The notes under the pieces were generated by a model. The model had not been told where the DNA came from. It ran no database searches and saw nothing but the letters and a program-made list of their open reading frames with translations. 64,000 nucleotides of DNA from Mycobacterium sp. MBM (GTDB lineage Bacteria > Actinomycetota > Actinomycetes > Mycobacteriales > Mycobacteriaceae), in the NCBI GenBank assembly GCA_021648845.1, contig JAKJHY010000011.1, forward strand, positions 141,925 through 205,924, given 5' to 3'. Made by a program: the position numbers and the translations under genes. Positions 10,993 through 21,352 of the stretch are shown one piece after another. Numbering within the stretch: the first letter of the stretch is position 1; each line of letters starts with the position of its first letter.

Positions 10993-11008
10993 GCACGCGA
11001 GGAGAAAA

Positions 11009-11464
11009 ATGGGAGCCCCGTTACTGCAGGCGCAGATCGATATCAGCGCCCCGCCCGCCCGGGTCTGGGCGTTGATCTCAGACCTGAAGAAGATGCCGCA
11101 GTGGAGCCCGCAGTGCCGGGCCATGAAGGTGATCGGCACGCTCCGTGAGGGTGCAAAGACACTGAATCTCAATCGGCGCGGCCGCATGTTCTGGCCGACC
11201 AGCAGCACCATCACCGTGCTCGAGCCGGAGCGCAAGCTGGCCTTCCGGGTCGACGCGAACGGCACCGAGTGGAGCTACGAGCTGGAGCCCATCGACGGCG
11301 GCACCCGGGTCGTGGAAAGCCGGCGCGCACCCCATGGCGTCAAGAAGTTCTCCACCGTGACGGTGAACGCCGTGATGGGCGGTGTGCCCAGCTTCGAGAA
11401 CGAACTCGTCGACGGGATGAACGAAACGCTGGCACGGCTGAAGGCCGCAGCCGAACGCGGCTAG
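11009..11464 (+). CDS. SRPBCC (START-like) ligand-binding protein
   Basis: The 151-residue protein starts QAQIDISAPPARVWALISDL, the usual first strand and helix of polyketide cyclase/SRPBCC folds. It continues through the central beta strands (ITVLEPERKLAFRVDANGTE, SYELEPIDGGTRVVESR) to a long C-terminal helix (LVDGMNETLARLKAAA). These folds hold hydrophobic ligands; no catalytic residues are evident. An AGGAGAAAA ribosome binding site precedes it. The stop overlaps the convergent DUF3027 stop. Confidence 0.8.
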   Translation: MGAPLLQAQIDISAPPARVWALISDLKKMPQWSPQCRAMKVIGTLREGAKTLNLNRRGRMFWPTSSTITVLEPERKLAFRVDANGTEWSYELEPIDGGTRVVESRRAPHGVKKFSTVTVNAVMGGVPSFENELVDGMNETLARLKAAAERG

Positions 11465-12246
11465 GTGTTCAGATCGAGCACGCCGTCGTCGAAGGGCACG
11501 TACTGCGGTGACCCGCCGCCGGCCGGAACCGGGGTGTCCGAATGCGCGCCGCAGCCGTACTCGCAGTCCACGACCTGTCCGTCGGCGGACAACTCGTTGC
11601 AGCACACCCCGAACATGGTGCCCAGCGAACCCGACAGCGGGACGTAGAAACCACATTCGCGGCACATCCGCCGGGTGGCGCGTGCCATCGCCGACGCCGG
11701 ACCGAACTCACCGTCGTGCCAGCGTTCGGCGGCGTCGAGCCGACCTTCGAGGCTGAGGACCCGGCGGCGGCCCAAGCCGACCTCACCGGCGAGCTCGTCG
11801 AGCTCGGGATCACCGCTGGACATGAAGCCCGGCACCAGGCGCGGGTCATCCGGCGGGGTGGCTAGCAGGTCGCCGGGGCTCAGGTCGCCGGGCTGGACCC
11901 GCTGATCCCACGGCACCCACTCCGGCGCCAGCAGCGCGGTCGGGCCGGGAACCAGCACCGCCTCACTGATGGTCACATGGTCGGTACCCGGGTAACCGGC
12001 CACCACCACCGCCCACTGCCAGCCCTGGTATCCGGGCAGGACGGCGAGGAATCGGTGCGTGGCGGCGGTCTGGTCGTCGAAGACGGCGCCCAGATATTCG
12101 CCCACCGTGTCGGCGCCGCTGAGCTCCTCGACCGCGCTGCGGGCGGTGTCGACGGCGCCCATCAGCAGGGTCTCCAGTGCCGGCGGCCGCTCCTGCGGCA
12201 GCTCGCTACCCGGGGCCTGCTCGGTCACTTCCGTCATGCTGTCCAT
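11461..12246 (-). CDS. DUF3027 protein with zinc-ribbon-like cysteines (Rv0877 type)
   Basis: The protein is about 261 residues. The region AVLPGYQGWQWAVVVAGYPG and the C-terminal CRECGFYVPLSGSLGTMFGVC with a later CEYGCGAH fit the actinobacterial DUF3027 family. The paired cysteines suggest a metal site. Two starts are possible nine bases apart: ATG at 12246 (MDSMTEV) or 12237 (MTEVTEQ). Neither has a strong ribosome binding site. Reading further upstream gives low-complexity sequence opposite the MFS gene and is not credible. It is divergent from that gene. The function is unknown. Confidence 0.78.
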   Translation of the reverse strand: MDSMTEVTEQAPGSELPQERPPALETLLMGAVDTARSAVEELSGADTVGEYLGAVFDDQTAATHRFLAVLPGYQGWQWAVVVAGYPGTDHVTISEAVLVPGPTALLAPEWVPWDQRVQPGDLSPGDLLATPPDDPRLVPGFMSSGDPELDELAGEVGLGRRRVLSLEGRLDAAERWHDGEFGPASAMARATRRMCRECGFYVPLSGSLGTMFGVCCNELSADGQVVDCEYGCGAHSDTPVPAGGGSPQYVPFDDGVLDLNT

Positions 12247-12333
12247 CGGAGTCCATATTGCCTGACCATGCGCGCCGGAGCCACACCGGTGGCCTACGCA
12301 CGCCTGCCCCCTGGGTGAGGGACAATCGATGAC

Positions 12334-13983
12334 GTGCCTTCCCGGGATCCCCGCTACTACCCGCCGCGGCCTCCGTCCGGTGATGAGCACCCCGGCATGG
12401 CCAATTATCCGAGTGACGGCGCCATGCCCCGCCGGGGACCGCGACGGGAGCAGACGCCGAGCGCCAACCGCTGGTTGCCGCCGCTGGACGAGGAGCCCTC
12501 GACGCGGCGCCGCGCCGAGGCCCCGCCCCGGGCCGGCACGGCGGCGGGGGAACGCATCACCGTCACCCGGGCGGCCGCGGCGCGCAGCCGCGAGATGGGT
12601 TCCAAGATGTACGGGCTGGTGCACCGGGCGGCGACCGCCGACGGTGCCGACAAGTCCGGGCTGACCGCGCTGACGTGGCCGGTGGTCGCGAACTTCGCCG
12701 TCGACGCTGCCATGGCGGTCGCGTTGGCCAACACCCTGTTTTTTGCCGCGGCATCCGGGGAGAGCAAGAGCAAGGTCGCGCTGTATCTGCTCATCACCAT
12801 CGCCCCGTTCGCGGTGATCGCGCCGCTGATCGGCCCGGCCCTGGACCGCCTGCAGCACGGCCGCCGGATCGCGCTGGCGATGTCGTTCATGGCGCGCACC
12901 GGGCTCGCGGTGGTTCTGATCGCCAACTATGACGGCGCCGGGGGGAGCTTCCCGCCCTGGGTTCTCTACCCGTGTGCGCTCGGAATGATGGTGCTGTCAA
13001 AGTCTTTCAGCGTGCTGCGCAGCGCGGTGACCCCACGGGTGCTGCCACCGACGATCGACCTGGTGCGGGTGAACTCCCGGCTGACGACGTTCGGCCTGCT
13101 CGGTGGGACGGTGATCGGCGGTGGCTTGGCGGCCGCCGCGGAGTACCTGTTCAACATGTTCGACCTGCCCGGGGCGCTCTATGTCCTGGTGGCTGCGACC
13201 GTTGCCGGCGCGGTGCTGGCGATGCGTATCCCGAAGTGGGTCGAGGTGACCACGGGTGAGGTGCCGGCGACGCTGAGCTATCACGGTGGGACCGACCAGT
13301 TGCGTCGGCATCCGCAGCGGTCGGCGGCGCGGCAGCCGTTGGGTCGCAACATCATCACCTCACTGTGGGGCAACTGCACCATCAAGGTGATGGTCGGATT
13401 CTTGTTCCTGTACCCGGCATTCGTCGCGAAGGCGCACGGCGACGGTGGCTGGGAACAGTTGCGCATCCTCGGCCTGATCGGTGCCGCGGCGGCCATCGGC
13501 AACTTCACCGGGAATTTCACCGCGGCCCGGCTGAAACTGGGTCGTCCGGCGCTGCTGGTGGTCCGCGCGGCGATCGCGGTGACGCTGTCGGCGCTGGCCG
13601 CCGCGCTCACCGGGAACCTCATCGTGGTTGCGGTCGCCACCCTGATCACCTCGGGGGCCAGCGCCATCGCCAAGGCATCGCTGGACGCCGCCCTGCAGGA
13701 TGACCTGCCCGAGGAGTCGCGGGCCTCGGCATTCGGTCGTTCCGAGTCGGTGCTGCAGCTGGCCTGGGTGATCGGCGGAGCGACCGGGGTGCTGATCTAC
13801 ACCGAATTGTGGGCGGGGTTCACCACTGTGACAGCGGTGCTGATTCTCGGGCTGGCGCAGACACTGGTCAGCTATAACGGCGCATCACTGATCCCAGGCT
13901 TCGGCGGCAACCGCCCCGTCCTGGCCGAAACCGAAGGTGGACCCCTGTATTCCTCCGAGAGCACCGCAGCGGGCAGACGATGA
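12334..13983 (+). CDS. MFS-type transporter with long cytoplasmic N-terminus (Rv0876c type)
   Basis: The 549-residue protein begins with about 110 hydrophilic Pro/Arg-rich residues, then about eleven or twelve hydrophobic segments typical of the major facilitator superfamily. Examples are VVANFAVDAAMAVALANTLF, LLITIAPFAVIAPLIGPAL and the late AWVIGGATGVLIY. The loop GPALDRLQHGRR resembles the conserved MFS loop between helices 2 and 3. The substrate is unknown. The start is GTG at 12334. The DUF2771 gene overlaps its stop by four bases, so the two are translationally coupled. Confidence 0.85.
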   Translation: MPSRDPRYYPPRPPSGDEHPGMANYPSDGAMPRRGPRREQTPSANRWLPPLDEEPSTRRRAEAPPRAGTAAGERITVTRAAAARSREMGSKMYGLVHRAATADGADKSGLTALTWPVVANFAVDAAMAVALANTLFFAAASGESKSKVALYLLITIAPFAVIAPLIGPALDRLQHGRRIALAMSFMARTGLAVVLIANYDGAGGSFPPWVLYPCALGMMVLSKSFSVLRSAVTPRVLPPTIDLVRVNSRLTTFGLLGGTVIGGGLAAAAEYLFNMFDLPGALYVLVAATVAGAVLAMRIPKWVEVTTGEVPATLSYHGGTDQLRRHPQRSAARQPLGRNIITSLWGNCTIKVMVGFLFLYPAFVAKAHGDGGWEQLRILGLIGAAAAIGNFTGNFTAARLKLGRPALLVVRAAIAVTLSALAAALTGNLIVVAVATLITSGASAIAKASLDAALQDDLPEESRASAFGRSESVLQLAWVIGGATGVLIYTELWAGFTTVTAVLILGLAQTLVSYNGASLIPGFGGNRPVLAETEGGPLYSSESTAAGRR

Positions 13984-14516
13984 AACGGGCGATTGCAGCA
14001 CTTGCCGCGGTGGCCGCAGTCTCGACGGCGGGCACCGGTGTCCTGGTCTGGCAGCTGAGCAAGGATGGCGGCCACCGCTATCCGGAGATCAGCGCCTACT
14101 CGCACGGGAAGACGGTGCGGGTCGGACCGTACTTCTACTGCGATGTGGTGAACCTCGACGCGTGCGTCAACCCGGAAACCACCGGAGAACTCACGGTGAC
14201 CTCACGGGGACCGGTGCAGTTGGCGGTGGATCCACAGATCTCCGAGGCGCCCTGGCTGCTGCTGCGCCTCTACGAGGACGCCGATGCTCCGGTGGCTCAG
14301 GAGTTCCGGCCCGCGGCAGCGCAGGCGATCACCATCCCTACCGTCGACGCCCGCTACGGCAAGCTGACCGGCATCGTGGTCCAGTTGCCGACCCTGGTGC
14401 GCGACGAGGCCGGTAACGAGTTCCCGCTGCCGCACGCCGAATGGTCGGTGCGCACCAGTTGGGAGCCCGCCCAGGAGTACTCGGAGTCGGTGACGGACTT
14501 TCAGCCCGCCGAGTGA
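13980..14516 (+). CDS. DUF2771 exported protein (Rv0875c type)
   Basis: The 178-residue protein has a short basic start and a hydrophobic segment (residues about 3-23, AIAALAAVAAVSTAGTGVLV), then a beta-rich domain with a conserved-looking pair of cysteines in YFYCDVVNLDACVNPE. This fits the mycobacterial DUF2771 exported family. It is coupled to the MFS gene by an ATGA overlap. Its end overlaps the convergent glutathione-transferase-like gene by 16 bp. The function is unknown. Confidence 0.78.
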   Translation: MKRAIAALAAVAAVSTAGTGVLVWQLSKDGGHRYPEISAYSHGKTVRVGPYFYCDVVNLDACVNPETTGELTVTSRGPVQLAVDPQISEAPWLLLRLYEDADAPVAQEFRPAAAQAITIPTVDARYGKLTGIVVQLPTLVRDEAGNEFPLPHAEWSVRTSWEPAQEYSESVTDFQPAE

Positions 14517-15505
14517 CCGGCGGGCACCTCTTCGCCGGGCTTCGTCGGCTCCGGCGCGGTACCGTCGCCGAACGGCCTGCCGCCCAGAGCTTCTCGTCCG
14601 TGCGGGGTCAGCCAGTTGGCCAGGTCGGGCCCCTTGGGCACCACCCGGGTGGGGTTGATGTCGGTGTGCACGATGTAGTAGTGCTGTTTGATCTGCACGA
14701 AATCGATGGTGTCGCCGAAACCGGGCGTCTGGAACAGGTCGCGGGCGTAGGCCCACAGCACCGGCAGCTCCGCGAGTTTGGACCGGTTGCACTTGAAGTG
14801 ACCGTGGTAGACGGGATCGAACCGGGCCAGGGTGGTGAACAGTCGGACATCGGCCTCGGTGATGGTGTCACCGACCAGATAACGCTGGTCTGAGAGCCTT
14901 TCGGTCAGCCAGTCCAGGGTGCCGAACAGCCGGTCGTAGGCCTTGTCGTAGGCGTCCTGTGAGCCGGCGAATCCGCATCGGTAGACCCCGTTGTTCACCT
15001 CGGTGTAGATGCGCCCGGCGACCTCGTCGATCTCGTCGCGCAGGTGCTGCGGGTACAGCTCGGGGGCGCCGGCGCGGTGGTACTCGGTCCACTCGGTGGA
15101 GAAGTCCAGGGTCATCTGGGCGAAGTCGTTGGTGACCACCGCACCGGTGGGCACATCCACGATGGCGGGCACGGTGATGCCCTTGGGGTAGTCCGGGAAG
15201 CGGGCGAAGTAGGCGTCCTGGATCCGTGGGATCTTGAGCACCGGGTCGACGCCGCCGGGGTCGAGATCGAAGGTCCAACTGCGCTCGTCGTGGGTAGGTC
15301 CGCAGAATCCGATGGACAGCACATCTTCGAGGCCGAGCAGCCGCCGGACGATGATGGTCCGGTTGGCCCACGGGCAGGCCCGCGCGACGATCAGCCGATA
15401 CCGGCCGGGCTCGACGGGATAGCCGTCACGGCCGTCTGCGGTGATGCGGGTGGTGATGTAGTTCGTGTCGCGACTGAACTCGCCCTGGGGATTCACGTAG
15501 GCCAT
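14501..15505 (-). CDS. Xi-class glutathione transferase-like (glutathionyl-hydroquinone reductase family)
   Basis: The 334-residue protein carries the Xi-class active-site motif ACPWANR, the Ser-rich FTFDLDP-like segment (GPTHDERSWTFDLDPGGVD), a thioredoxin-fold VPAIVD and the C-terminal helical domain with RYLVGDTITEADVRLFTTL. In E. coli YqjG and yeast Ecm4, the motif cysteine reduces glutathionyl-hydroquinones. Mycobacteria make mycothiol rather than glutathione, so the co-substrate is probably mycothiol (inference). I chose the ATG at 15505 (MAYVNPQGEFSRDTNYI); the extension to 15568 does not look like this family. Confidence 0.85.
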   Translation of the reverse strand: MAYVNPQGEFSRDTNYITTRITADGRDGYPVEPGRYRLIVARACPWANRTIIVRRLLGLEDVLSIGFCGPTHDERSWTFDLDPGGVDPVLKIPRIQDAYFARFPDYPKGITVPAIVDVPTGAVVTNDFAQMTLDFSTEWTEYHRAGAPELYPQHLRDEIDEVAGRIYTEVNNGVYRCGFAGSQDAYDKAYDRLFGTLDWLTERLSDQRYLVGDTITEADVRLFTTLARFDPVYHGHFKCNRSKLAELPVLWAYARDLFQTPGFGDTIDFVQIKQHYYIVHTDINPTRVVPKGPDLANWLTPHGREALGGRPFGDGTAPEPTKPGEEVPAGHSAG

Positions 15506-15589
15506 GACTCCAGTGTTCCCGCCGACCGTCGAGAAGATGTCGACAAACTGCCGAATTCTCGAACACAAGTCGGCACTCGGGAACCGGAA

Positions 15590-16000
15590 CTAGGCGTCGA
15601 GCTCGCGGGCGACGGCCTTGACCACCTCGGACACCCGGCGCGCGACCTTGCGGTCTGGGTACTTGCCCTTGCGCAGATCGGGCTGGATGGTGCTTTCCAG
15701 CAGGGTGATCAGATCGCCGATCATGCCGTGCAGCTCGTCGGGGGTGTGCTTGTGCTCGACGGTCGCCGCTTCGCGGCGAGTCTTGGCCAGGCTCGGGGGC
15801 GGATCGATCAGCTTGACCTGGAGTGCCTGCGGGCCGCGGCGGCCGGCCGCAAGCCCGAACTCGACCTTCTGCCCGGCCTTGAGTCCTTCGACTCCCGCGG
15901 GCAGCGCCGACGAACGCACGTAGACGTCCTCGCCGTCCTCCTGAGACAGGAAGCCGAAGCCCTTCTCGGAGTCGTACCACTTCACCTTGCCGGTCGGCAC
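15590..16000 (-). CDS. cspB: Cold-shock protein CspB with C-terminal extension
   Basis: Residues 1-67 are a cold-shock domain ([20 protein letters not shown], with the KGFGF RNP1 motif and DVYVRSSAL in the RNP2 position). A mycobacterial C-terminal extension follows ([39 protein letters not shown]). It binds single-stranded nucleic acid and probably acts as an RNA chaperone. I chose the GTG at 16000 because it gives the family's usual N-terminus; an in-frame ATG at 16033 would add eleven residues. It corresponds to Rv0871. The 122-bp gap to the YccF gene contains the divergent promoters. Confidence 0.9.
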   Translation of the reverse strand: MPTGKVKWYDSEKGFGFLSQEDGEDVYVRSSALPAGVEGLKAGQKVEFGLAAGRRGPQALQVKLIDPPPSLAKTRREAATVEHKHTPDELHGMIGDLITLLESTIQPDLRKGKYPDRKVARRVSEVVKAVARELDA

Positions 16001-16121
16001 TGCTGTCACCCGTTCGTCGTGAATAGCCCGCATAAGTAATGCGTCCCGCCTGCGCAGGACGCAATGGCAGGCATCTTACTAGCCTCTCGGTAGGCTGGAG
16101 GCCACAGCCTCGGAGGAGACC

Positions 16122-16520
16122 ATGCGCCTGATCCTGAACATCATCTGGTTGATCTTCGGCGGTTTGTGGCTGGCGCTCGGCTACTTCCTGGCCGGGATCA
16201 TTTGCTTCGTCCTCATCGTCACGATCCCGTTCGGTTTTGCCGCCTTCCGGATCGGGGTGTACGCGTTGTGGCCGTTCGGCTATACCGTCGTGGACAAGCC
16301 GGGGCCGCGACCGGGTGCGGCCATCGGCAATGTCATTTGGCTTCTCGTCGCGGGCATCTGGCTGGCGATCGGACACGTGCTGACCGCGATCGCGATGGCC
16401 ATCACCATCATCGGCATCCCGCTGGCGATCGCCAACATCAAGCTCATCCCGGTCTCGCTGCTACCGCTGGGCAAGGAGATCGTGCCGACGGACCAGCCTT
16501 TCGCCGGGGTGTCCCGGTGA
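16122..16520 (+). CDS. YccF-domain inner membrane protein (Rv0870c type)
   Basis: The 132-residue protein has two copies of a membrane motif typical of YccF: NIIWLIFGGLWLALGYFLAG near the start and NVIWLLVAGIWLAIGHVLTA in the middle, each followed by a TIPFGFAAF/IGIPLAIAN-type segment. Four membrane helices are likely. GGAGGAG precedes the ATG. It overlaps moaA by four bases (GTGA), as in M. tuberculosis where this gene also precedes moaA2. The biochemical role is unknown. Confidence 0.88.
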   Translation: MRLILNIIWLIFGGLWLALGYFLAGIICFVLIVTIPFGFAAFRIGVYALWPFGYTVVDKPGPRPGAAIGNVIWLLVAGIWLAIGHVLTAIAMAITIIGIPLAIANIKLIPVSLLPLGKEIVPTDQPFAGVSR

Positions 16521-17572
16521 CGCTGACCGATCTCGGATTGCCGATGCCGGTGCGACCGGCCGCGGCGGGCATGCCGACCACCGGCCCGCTGGTGGACACC
16601 TACGGGCGGGCCGCCACCGACCTGCGGGTGTCGCTGACCGACCGGTGCAATCTGCGCTGCACCTATTGCATGCCCGCCGAGGGGCTGGACTGGCTACCCG
16701 ACAGCCAGCTGCTCAGCCCCGGCGAGCTGGCCCGGTTGCTGAGTGTCGCGGTCACCCGTCTCGGCATCACCAGCATCCGGTTCACCGGCGGTGAGCCGCT
16801 GATCGCCCAGCACCTGGAGCAGACCATCGCAGCGGCGGCGGCATTGCGTCCGCGCCCGGAGATCGCGGTCACCACCAACGGGTTGGGGCTCGCGCGGCGC
16901 GCGGCCCGCCTCAAGGCGGCCGGACTGAACCGGGTCAACGTCTCCTTGGACACGGTCGACGCCGAGCATTTCGCGCAGATCACCCGCCGCGACCGGCTCG
17001 CCGACGTGCTGGCCGGTCTGGCCGCCGCCGCGGCCGCCGGGCTGGGTCCCGTCAAGGTCAATGCGGTGCTGGACCCCCGCACCGGTCTCGACGATGTCGT
17101 GCCGCTGTTGCGGTTCTGCCTCGAACATGGCTATCAGCTGCGCATCATCGAGCAGATGCCGCTGGACGCCGGGCACAAGTGGTCCAGGGACACGACGATC
17201 GAGGCCGAGACGGTGCTGAGTGCGCTGCGCCGGCATTTCGACCTGAAACCGGATCCTGGGCCGCGCGGATCGGCACCCGCCCAGCTGTGGCGGGTCGATG
17301 GCAGCGAGAGCACCGTCGGCATCATCGCGTCGGTGTCCGAATCGTTCTGCGGGGCGTGCAACCGCACCCGGCTGACCGCGGACGGTCAGATCCGCAGCTG
17401 CCTGTTCTCCTCCACCGAGACCGACCTTCGGGCGCTGCTGCGCGGTGGCGCCGATGACGACGCTCTGGAGACGACCTGGCGCACGGCGATGTGGGCCAAG
17501 CCGGCCGGGCACGGGATCAACGATCCGAGCTTCGTCCAGCCGGTGCGGCCGATGAGTGCCATCGGCGGTTGA
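16517..17572 (+). CDS. moaA: GTP 3',8-cyclase MoaA
   Basis: MoaA is the radical-SAM enzyme that turns GTP into 3',8-cyclo-GTP, the first step of molybdopterin synthesis, working with MoaC. The 351-residue protein has the SAM cluster motif with Cys44, Cys48 and Cys51 (DRCNLRCTYCMP), the GGEP motif in RFTGGEPLI, a C-terminal second cluster motif (FCGACNRTRLTADGQIRSC) and the C-terminal Gly-Gly needed for activity. The GTG start overlaps the YccF stop. moaD follows after two bases. MoaC is encoded on the opposite strand 3 kb away, beyond rpfA. Confidence 0.95.
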   Translation: MTLTDLGLPMPVRPAAAGMPTTGPLVDTYGRAATDLRVSLTDRCNLRCTYCMPAEGLDWLPDSQLLSPGELARLLSVAVTRLGITSIRFTGGEPLIAQHLEQTIAAAAALRPRPEIAVTTNGLGLARRAARLKAAGLNRVNVSLDTVDAEHFAQITRRDRLADVLAGLAAAAAAGLGPVKVNAVLDPRTGLDDVVPLLRFCLEHGYQLRIIEQMPLDAGHKWSRDTTIEAETVLSALRRHFDLKPDPGPRGSAPAQLWRVDGSESTVGIIASVSESFCGACNRTRLTADGQIRSCLFSSTETDLRALLRGGADDDALETTWRTAMWAKPAGHGINDPSFVQPVRPMSAIGG

Positions 17573-17574
17573 GC

Positions 17575-17832
17575 GTGTCCGAAGTCCAGGTCACGATCCG
17601 CTATTTCGCGGCCGCACGGGCCGCTGCGGGAATCGAGACCGAAACGTTGTCGGTTCCGGTCGGGACCACCCTCGACGGGTTGGTGACCGATCTCGCCGCC
17701 CGTGGACCGGCGTTGGCGAAAGTGCTCGCACGCTGCTCGTACCTGCGCGATGGCGTGGCGGTGCGGGACAAAACGATGGCGCTTGAAACGCGCGCAACCG
17801 TCGATGTGTTACCCCCATTCGCCGGCGGATAG
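17575..17832 (+). CDS. moaD: Molybdopterin synthase sulfur carrier MoaD
   Basis: This 85-residue ubiquitin-like protein starts VSEVQVTIRYFAAARAAAG and ends VLPPFAGG. The terminal Gly-Gly is thiocarboxylated and delivers sulfur to MoaE. The TTLDGLVTDLAARGPAL helix and VRDKTMALE loop fit the family. The GTG at 17575 lies two bases past the moaA stop. It is the last gene before the rpfA leader. Confidence 0.93.
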   Translation: MSEVQVTIRYFAAARAAAGIETETLSVPVGTTLDGLVTDLAARGPALAKVLARCSYLRDGVAVRDKTMALETRATVDVLPPFAGG

Positions 17833-17833
17833 T

Positions 17834-17849
17834 CGTGATTTGCGTCACA
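17834..17849. promoter_or_regulatory. CRP-type site upstream of rpfA
   Basis: CGTGATTTGCGTCACA matches the TGTGA-N6-TCACA palindrome with one mismatch at the first base. It begins two bases after the moaD stop and about 430 bp before the rpfA start, upstream of a possible promoter (TTGCCT at 17917-17922, 18-bp spacer, CATAGT at 17941-17946). rpfA is a known target of the CRP protein Rv3676 in M. tuberculosis, which supports the call. The promoter hexamers are a weaker guess. Confidence 0.6.
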
Positions 17850-18041
17850 TAACGAAATGGTCACGACCCGACGACCTGCGGTTTGAGTCGTGAAAACACC
17901 TGCGGAAACGCCCGGATTGCCTGCGCCTTTAAGGTCCTCTCATAGTTCTTAAGCACCGGAAACGCCGGGGCCGCGCCGAGATGACGCCCCGTGGGAGAAC
18001 GGTTACCGTCTTGCCAAGCCGTTCGACCCACATTGATCGGC

Positions 18042-19662
<1,621 letters not shown>

Positions 19663-19673
19663 ATCCGCAGAGG

Positions 19674-19714
19674 CCGAAGCCGCATCCCCGACGGGGTGCG
19701 GCTTCGGTGCTTTC
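19674..19714 (+). terminator. Intrinsic terminator after rpfA
   Basis: An 11-bp perfect stem (CCGAAGCCGCA at 19674-19684 with TGCGGCTTCGG at 19697-19707) is extended inside by CCCC/GGGG around a three-base loop and followed by TGCTTT. It sits between the convergent stops of rpfA and moaE and, because the stem is symmetrical, may stop transcription from both sides. Confidence 0.8.
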
Positions 19715-20174
19715 AGGCCGAGTTGACCCATTCGTCGGACCCGTCGCCGAAGTGCTGGTGCTTCCACACCGGCAGCCGCTCCTTGACGGTGTCCACGAGC
19801 AGCGCGCAGGTCTCGAATGCCGCGCGCCGATGATCGGCGGCCACCGCGACCACCAGAGCGGCGTCGCCGATGCGCAGATCACCGATCCGGTGGCTGACCG
19901 CGACGGCACGCACACCCGCGCTTGCCCGGGCCACTTCGTGCACCACCTCGTTCAGGGTCTCCCATGCCGACGGATGCGCCGAGTACTCCAGCCGCGTCAC
20001 CGCGCGCCCGCCGTCGTGGTCGCGCACGACCCCGGAGAACCCGACCACCGCGCCGGCCGCGGCATGCGCGACCAAGTCCTCGTGCTCACTGAGCGAGATG
20101 GGCTCTTCGCAGAGGCCGACGCGCAGGACCTCAGCGCCCGGCCGGTCGCCACCCCGGCGCTCCTCAGCGGGCAT
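19713..20174 (-). CDS. moaE: Molybdopterin synthase catalytic subunit MoaE
   Basis: MoaE joins with MoaD to insert the dithiolene sulfurs into cyclic pyranopterin monophosphate. The 153-residue protein shows the family features: [79 protein letters not shown] and the catalytic-lysine region VWKHQHF near the end. It overlaps the mog gene upstream by eleven bases. It is the last gene of the moaC-mog-moaE operon. Confidence 0.94.
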   Translation of the reverse strand: MPAEERRGGDRPGAEVLRVGLCEEPISLSEHEDLVAHAAAGAVVGFSGVVRDHDGGRAVTRLEYSAHPSAWETLNEVVHEVARASAGVRAVAVSHRIGDLRIGDAALVVAVAADHRRAAFETCALLVDTVKERLPVWKHQHFGDGSDEWVNSA

Positions 20175-20640
20175 GGTCGCCGCCGGCCAGCTGGTCGAGC
20201 GCGTGTTCCAGCACGTCGGCGAGCACGCCGAGCCCGTCCTTGACGCCGCCGGTCGAGCCGGGCAGGTTCACGATGAGCACACCGTCGCGGACCCCGCAGA
20301 TACCGCGGGAGAGCACCGCGGTCGGCACGTGCGGCAGTCCGGACCGTCGGATGGCATCGGCAAGTCCCGGAATCTGGTAATCGACGATGTCGGCGGTGGC
20401 CTCGGCAGTTCGGTCGGTGGGCGAGATCCCGGTGCCGCCGGAGGTGATGACGATGTCCGCGCGGGCCTGCACGGCGGCCGACAGCGCTCGGCGGACCTCC
20501 GCCCCGTCGGCAACCACCACGGGTGCGCCGGGGTCGAATCCGCGGGCCGTCAGCCAGTCCGCGATGAGCGGACCGGTGCGGTCCTCGTACACCCCGGCGG
20601 CCGCGCGGGTCGAGGCGATGATCACCCGGGCGGTCCTCAT
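20164..20640 (-). CDS. mog: Molybdopterin adenylyltransferase (Mog/MoaB family)
   Basis: The 158-residue protein adenylates molybdopterin before metal insertion. It has [19 protein letters not shown] at the start, the [17 protein letters not shown] motif that binds the pterin, and the [22 protein letters not shown] nucleotide-binding segment. The ATG at 20640 overlaps the moaC stop (ATGA), so translation is probably coupled. Sequence upstream of this ATG in the same frame is the shadow of moaC. Confidence 0.92.
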   Translation of the reverse strand: MRTARVIIASTRAAAGVYEDRTGPLIADWLTARGFDPGAPVVVADGAEVRRALSAAVQARADIVITSGGTGISPTDRTAEATADIVDYQIPGLADAIRRSGLPHVPTAVLSRGICGVRDGVLIVNLPGSTGGVKDGLGVLADVLEHALDQLAGGDHAR

Positions 20641-21104
20641 GGCTGCCAGGTACCGGTCTTGCCGCCCTCTTTGCGCACCACGTGCACGGCCTCGATACGG
20701 GCGGCCGGATCGACGGCCTTGATCATGTCGTAGACGGTCAGCGCGGCCACGCTCACGGCGGTTAGCGCCTCCATTTCGACGCCGGTGCGGTCGGTGGTGC
20801 GCACCGTGGCGGTGATGGTGATTTCGGTTGCGCCGATGGCGAACTCGACGTCCACACCGGTCAGGGCCAGCTGGTGGCACAGCGGGATCAAATCGCTGGT
20901 GCGTTTGGCCGCCATGATTCCGGCGACCCGCGCCGTCGGCAGCGCATCCCCCTTGGGCAGCCCGCCGCCGGCGATCAGTTCGACGACATCGGCGCGGGTG
21001 TGCACCGCACCCTGGGCGACGGCGGTGCGCTTGGTGGAGGCTTTGGCCGTGACGTCGACCATGTGGGCCGCGCCCGATTCGTCGAGGTGCGAGAGCCCGC
21101 TCAC
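20637..21104 (-). CDS. moaC: Cyclic pyranopterin monophosphate synthase MoaC
   Basis: MoaC converts 3',8-cyclo-GTP to cyclic pyranopterin monophosphate. The 155-residue protein has the family's AHMVDVTAKASTKRTAVAQG, the KRTSDLIPLCHQLALTGV active-site segment, TDRTGVEMEALTAVSVAALT and the C-terminal DMIKAVD and VRKEGGKTG motifs. The start is GTG at 21104. A short mycobacterial gene ends three bases upstream, and mog follows with a four-base overlap. Confidence 0.95.
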   Translation of the reverse strand: MSGLSHLDESGAAHMVDVTAKASTKRTAVAQGAVHTRADVVELIAGGGLPKGDALPTARVAGIMAAKRTSDLIPLCHQLALTGVDVEFAIGATEITITATVRTTDRTGVEMEALTAVSVAALTVYDMIKAVDPAARIEAVHVVRKEGGKTGTWQP

Positions 21105-21107
21105 CGG

Positions 21108-21287
21108 TTACTTGTTGACGACGGTGACCGGGTGGATGTAGGGCAGTTCCTCGGCGGGCAACGGGAAGGTGACGTCACCGAACGGGGACAACGAGCCGGT
21201 ACGGTCGCTGACGAGCTCGCTGACCGCGTGATCACCTTCGGCCACCTCGGGCCAGCCATTATCGACGTACTGCTTCTTGTCTGCCAC
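21108..21287 (-). CDS. Small conserved mycobacterial protein upstream of moaC (Rv0863 type)
   Basis: From the GTG at 21287 this encodes about 59 residues beginning [18 protein letters not shown] and ending [12 protein letters not shown]. The composition is acidic and soluble-looking, with no membrane segment. A GAGG lies very close upstream; an ATG at 21353 in the same frame would overlap the divergent gene start and adds atypical sequence. The position matches Rv0863 between moaC2 and the helicase pair in M. tuberculosis. The function is unknown, and the start is uncertain. Confidence 0.6.
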   Translation of the reverse strand: MADKKQYVDNGWPEVAEGDHAVSELVSDRTGSLSPFGDVTFPLPAEELPYIHPVTVVNK

Positions 21288-21352
21288 AACCTCATTGTGG
21301 CAGGTACTACGAGCGGTGGCGAGAGCGGGACACTGGCTTAGGCTGGTCGGCA

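Noticed and set aside
12247..12858. Long minus-strand extension of the DUF3027 frame
   Set aside because: It lies opposite the MFS gene, is low-complexity Arg/Gly-rich sequence, and the mycobacterial homologue starts at the later ATG.
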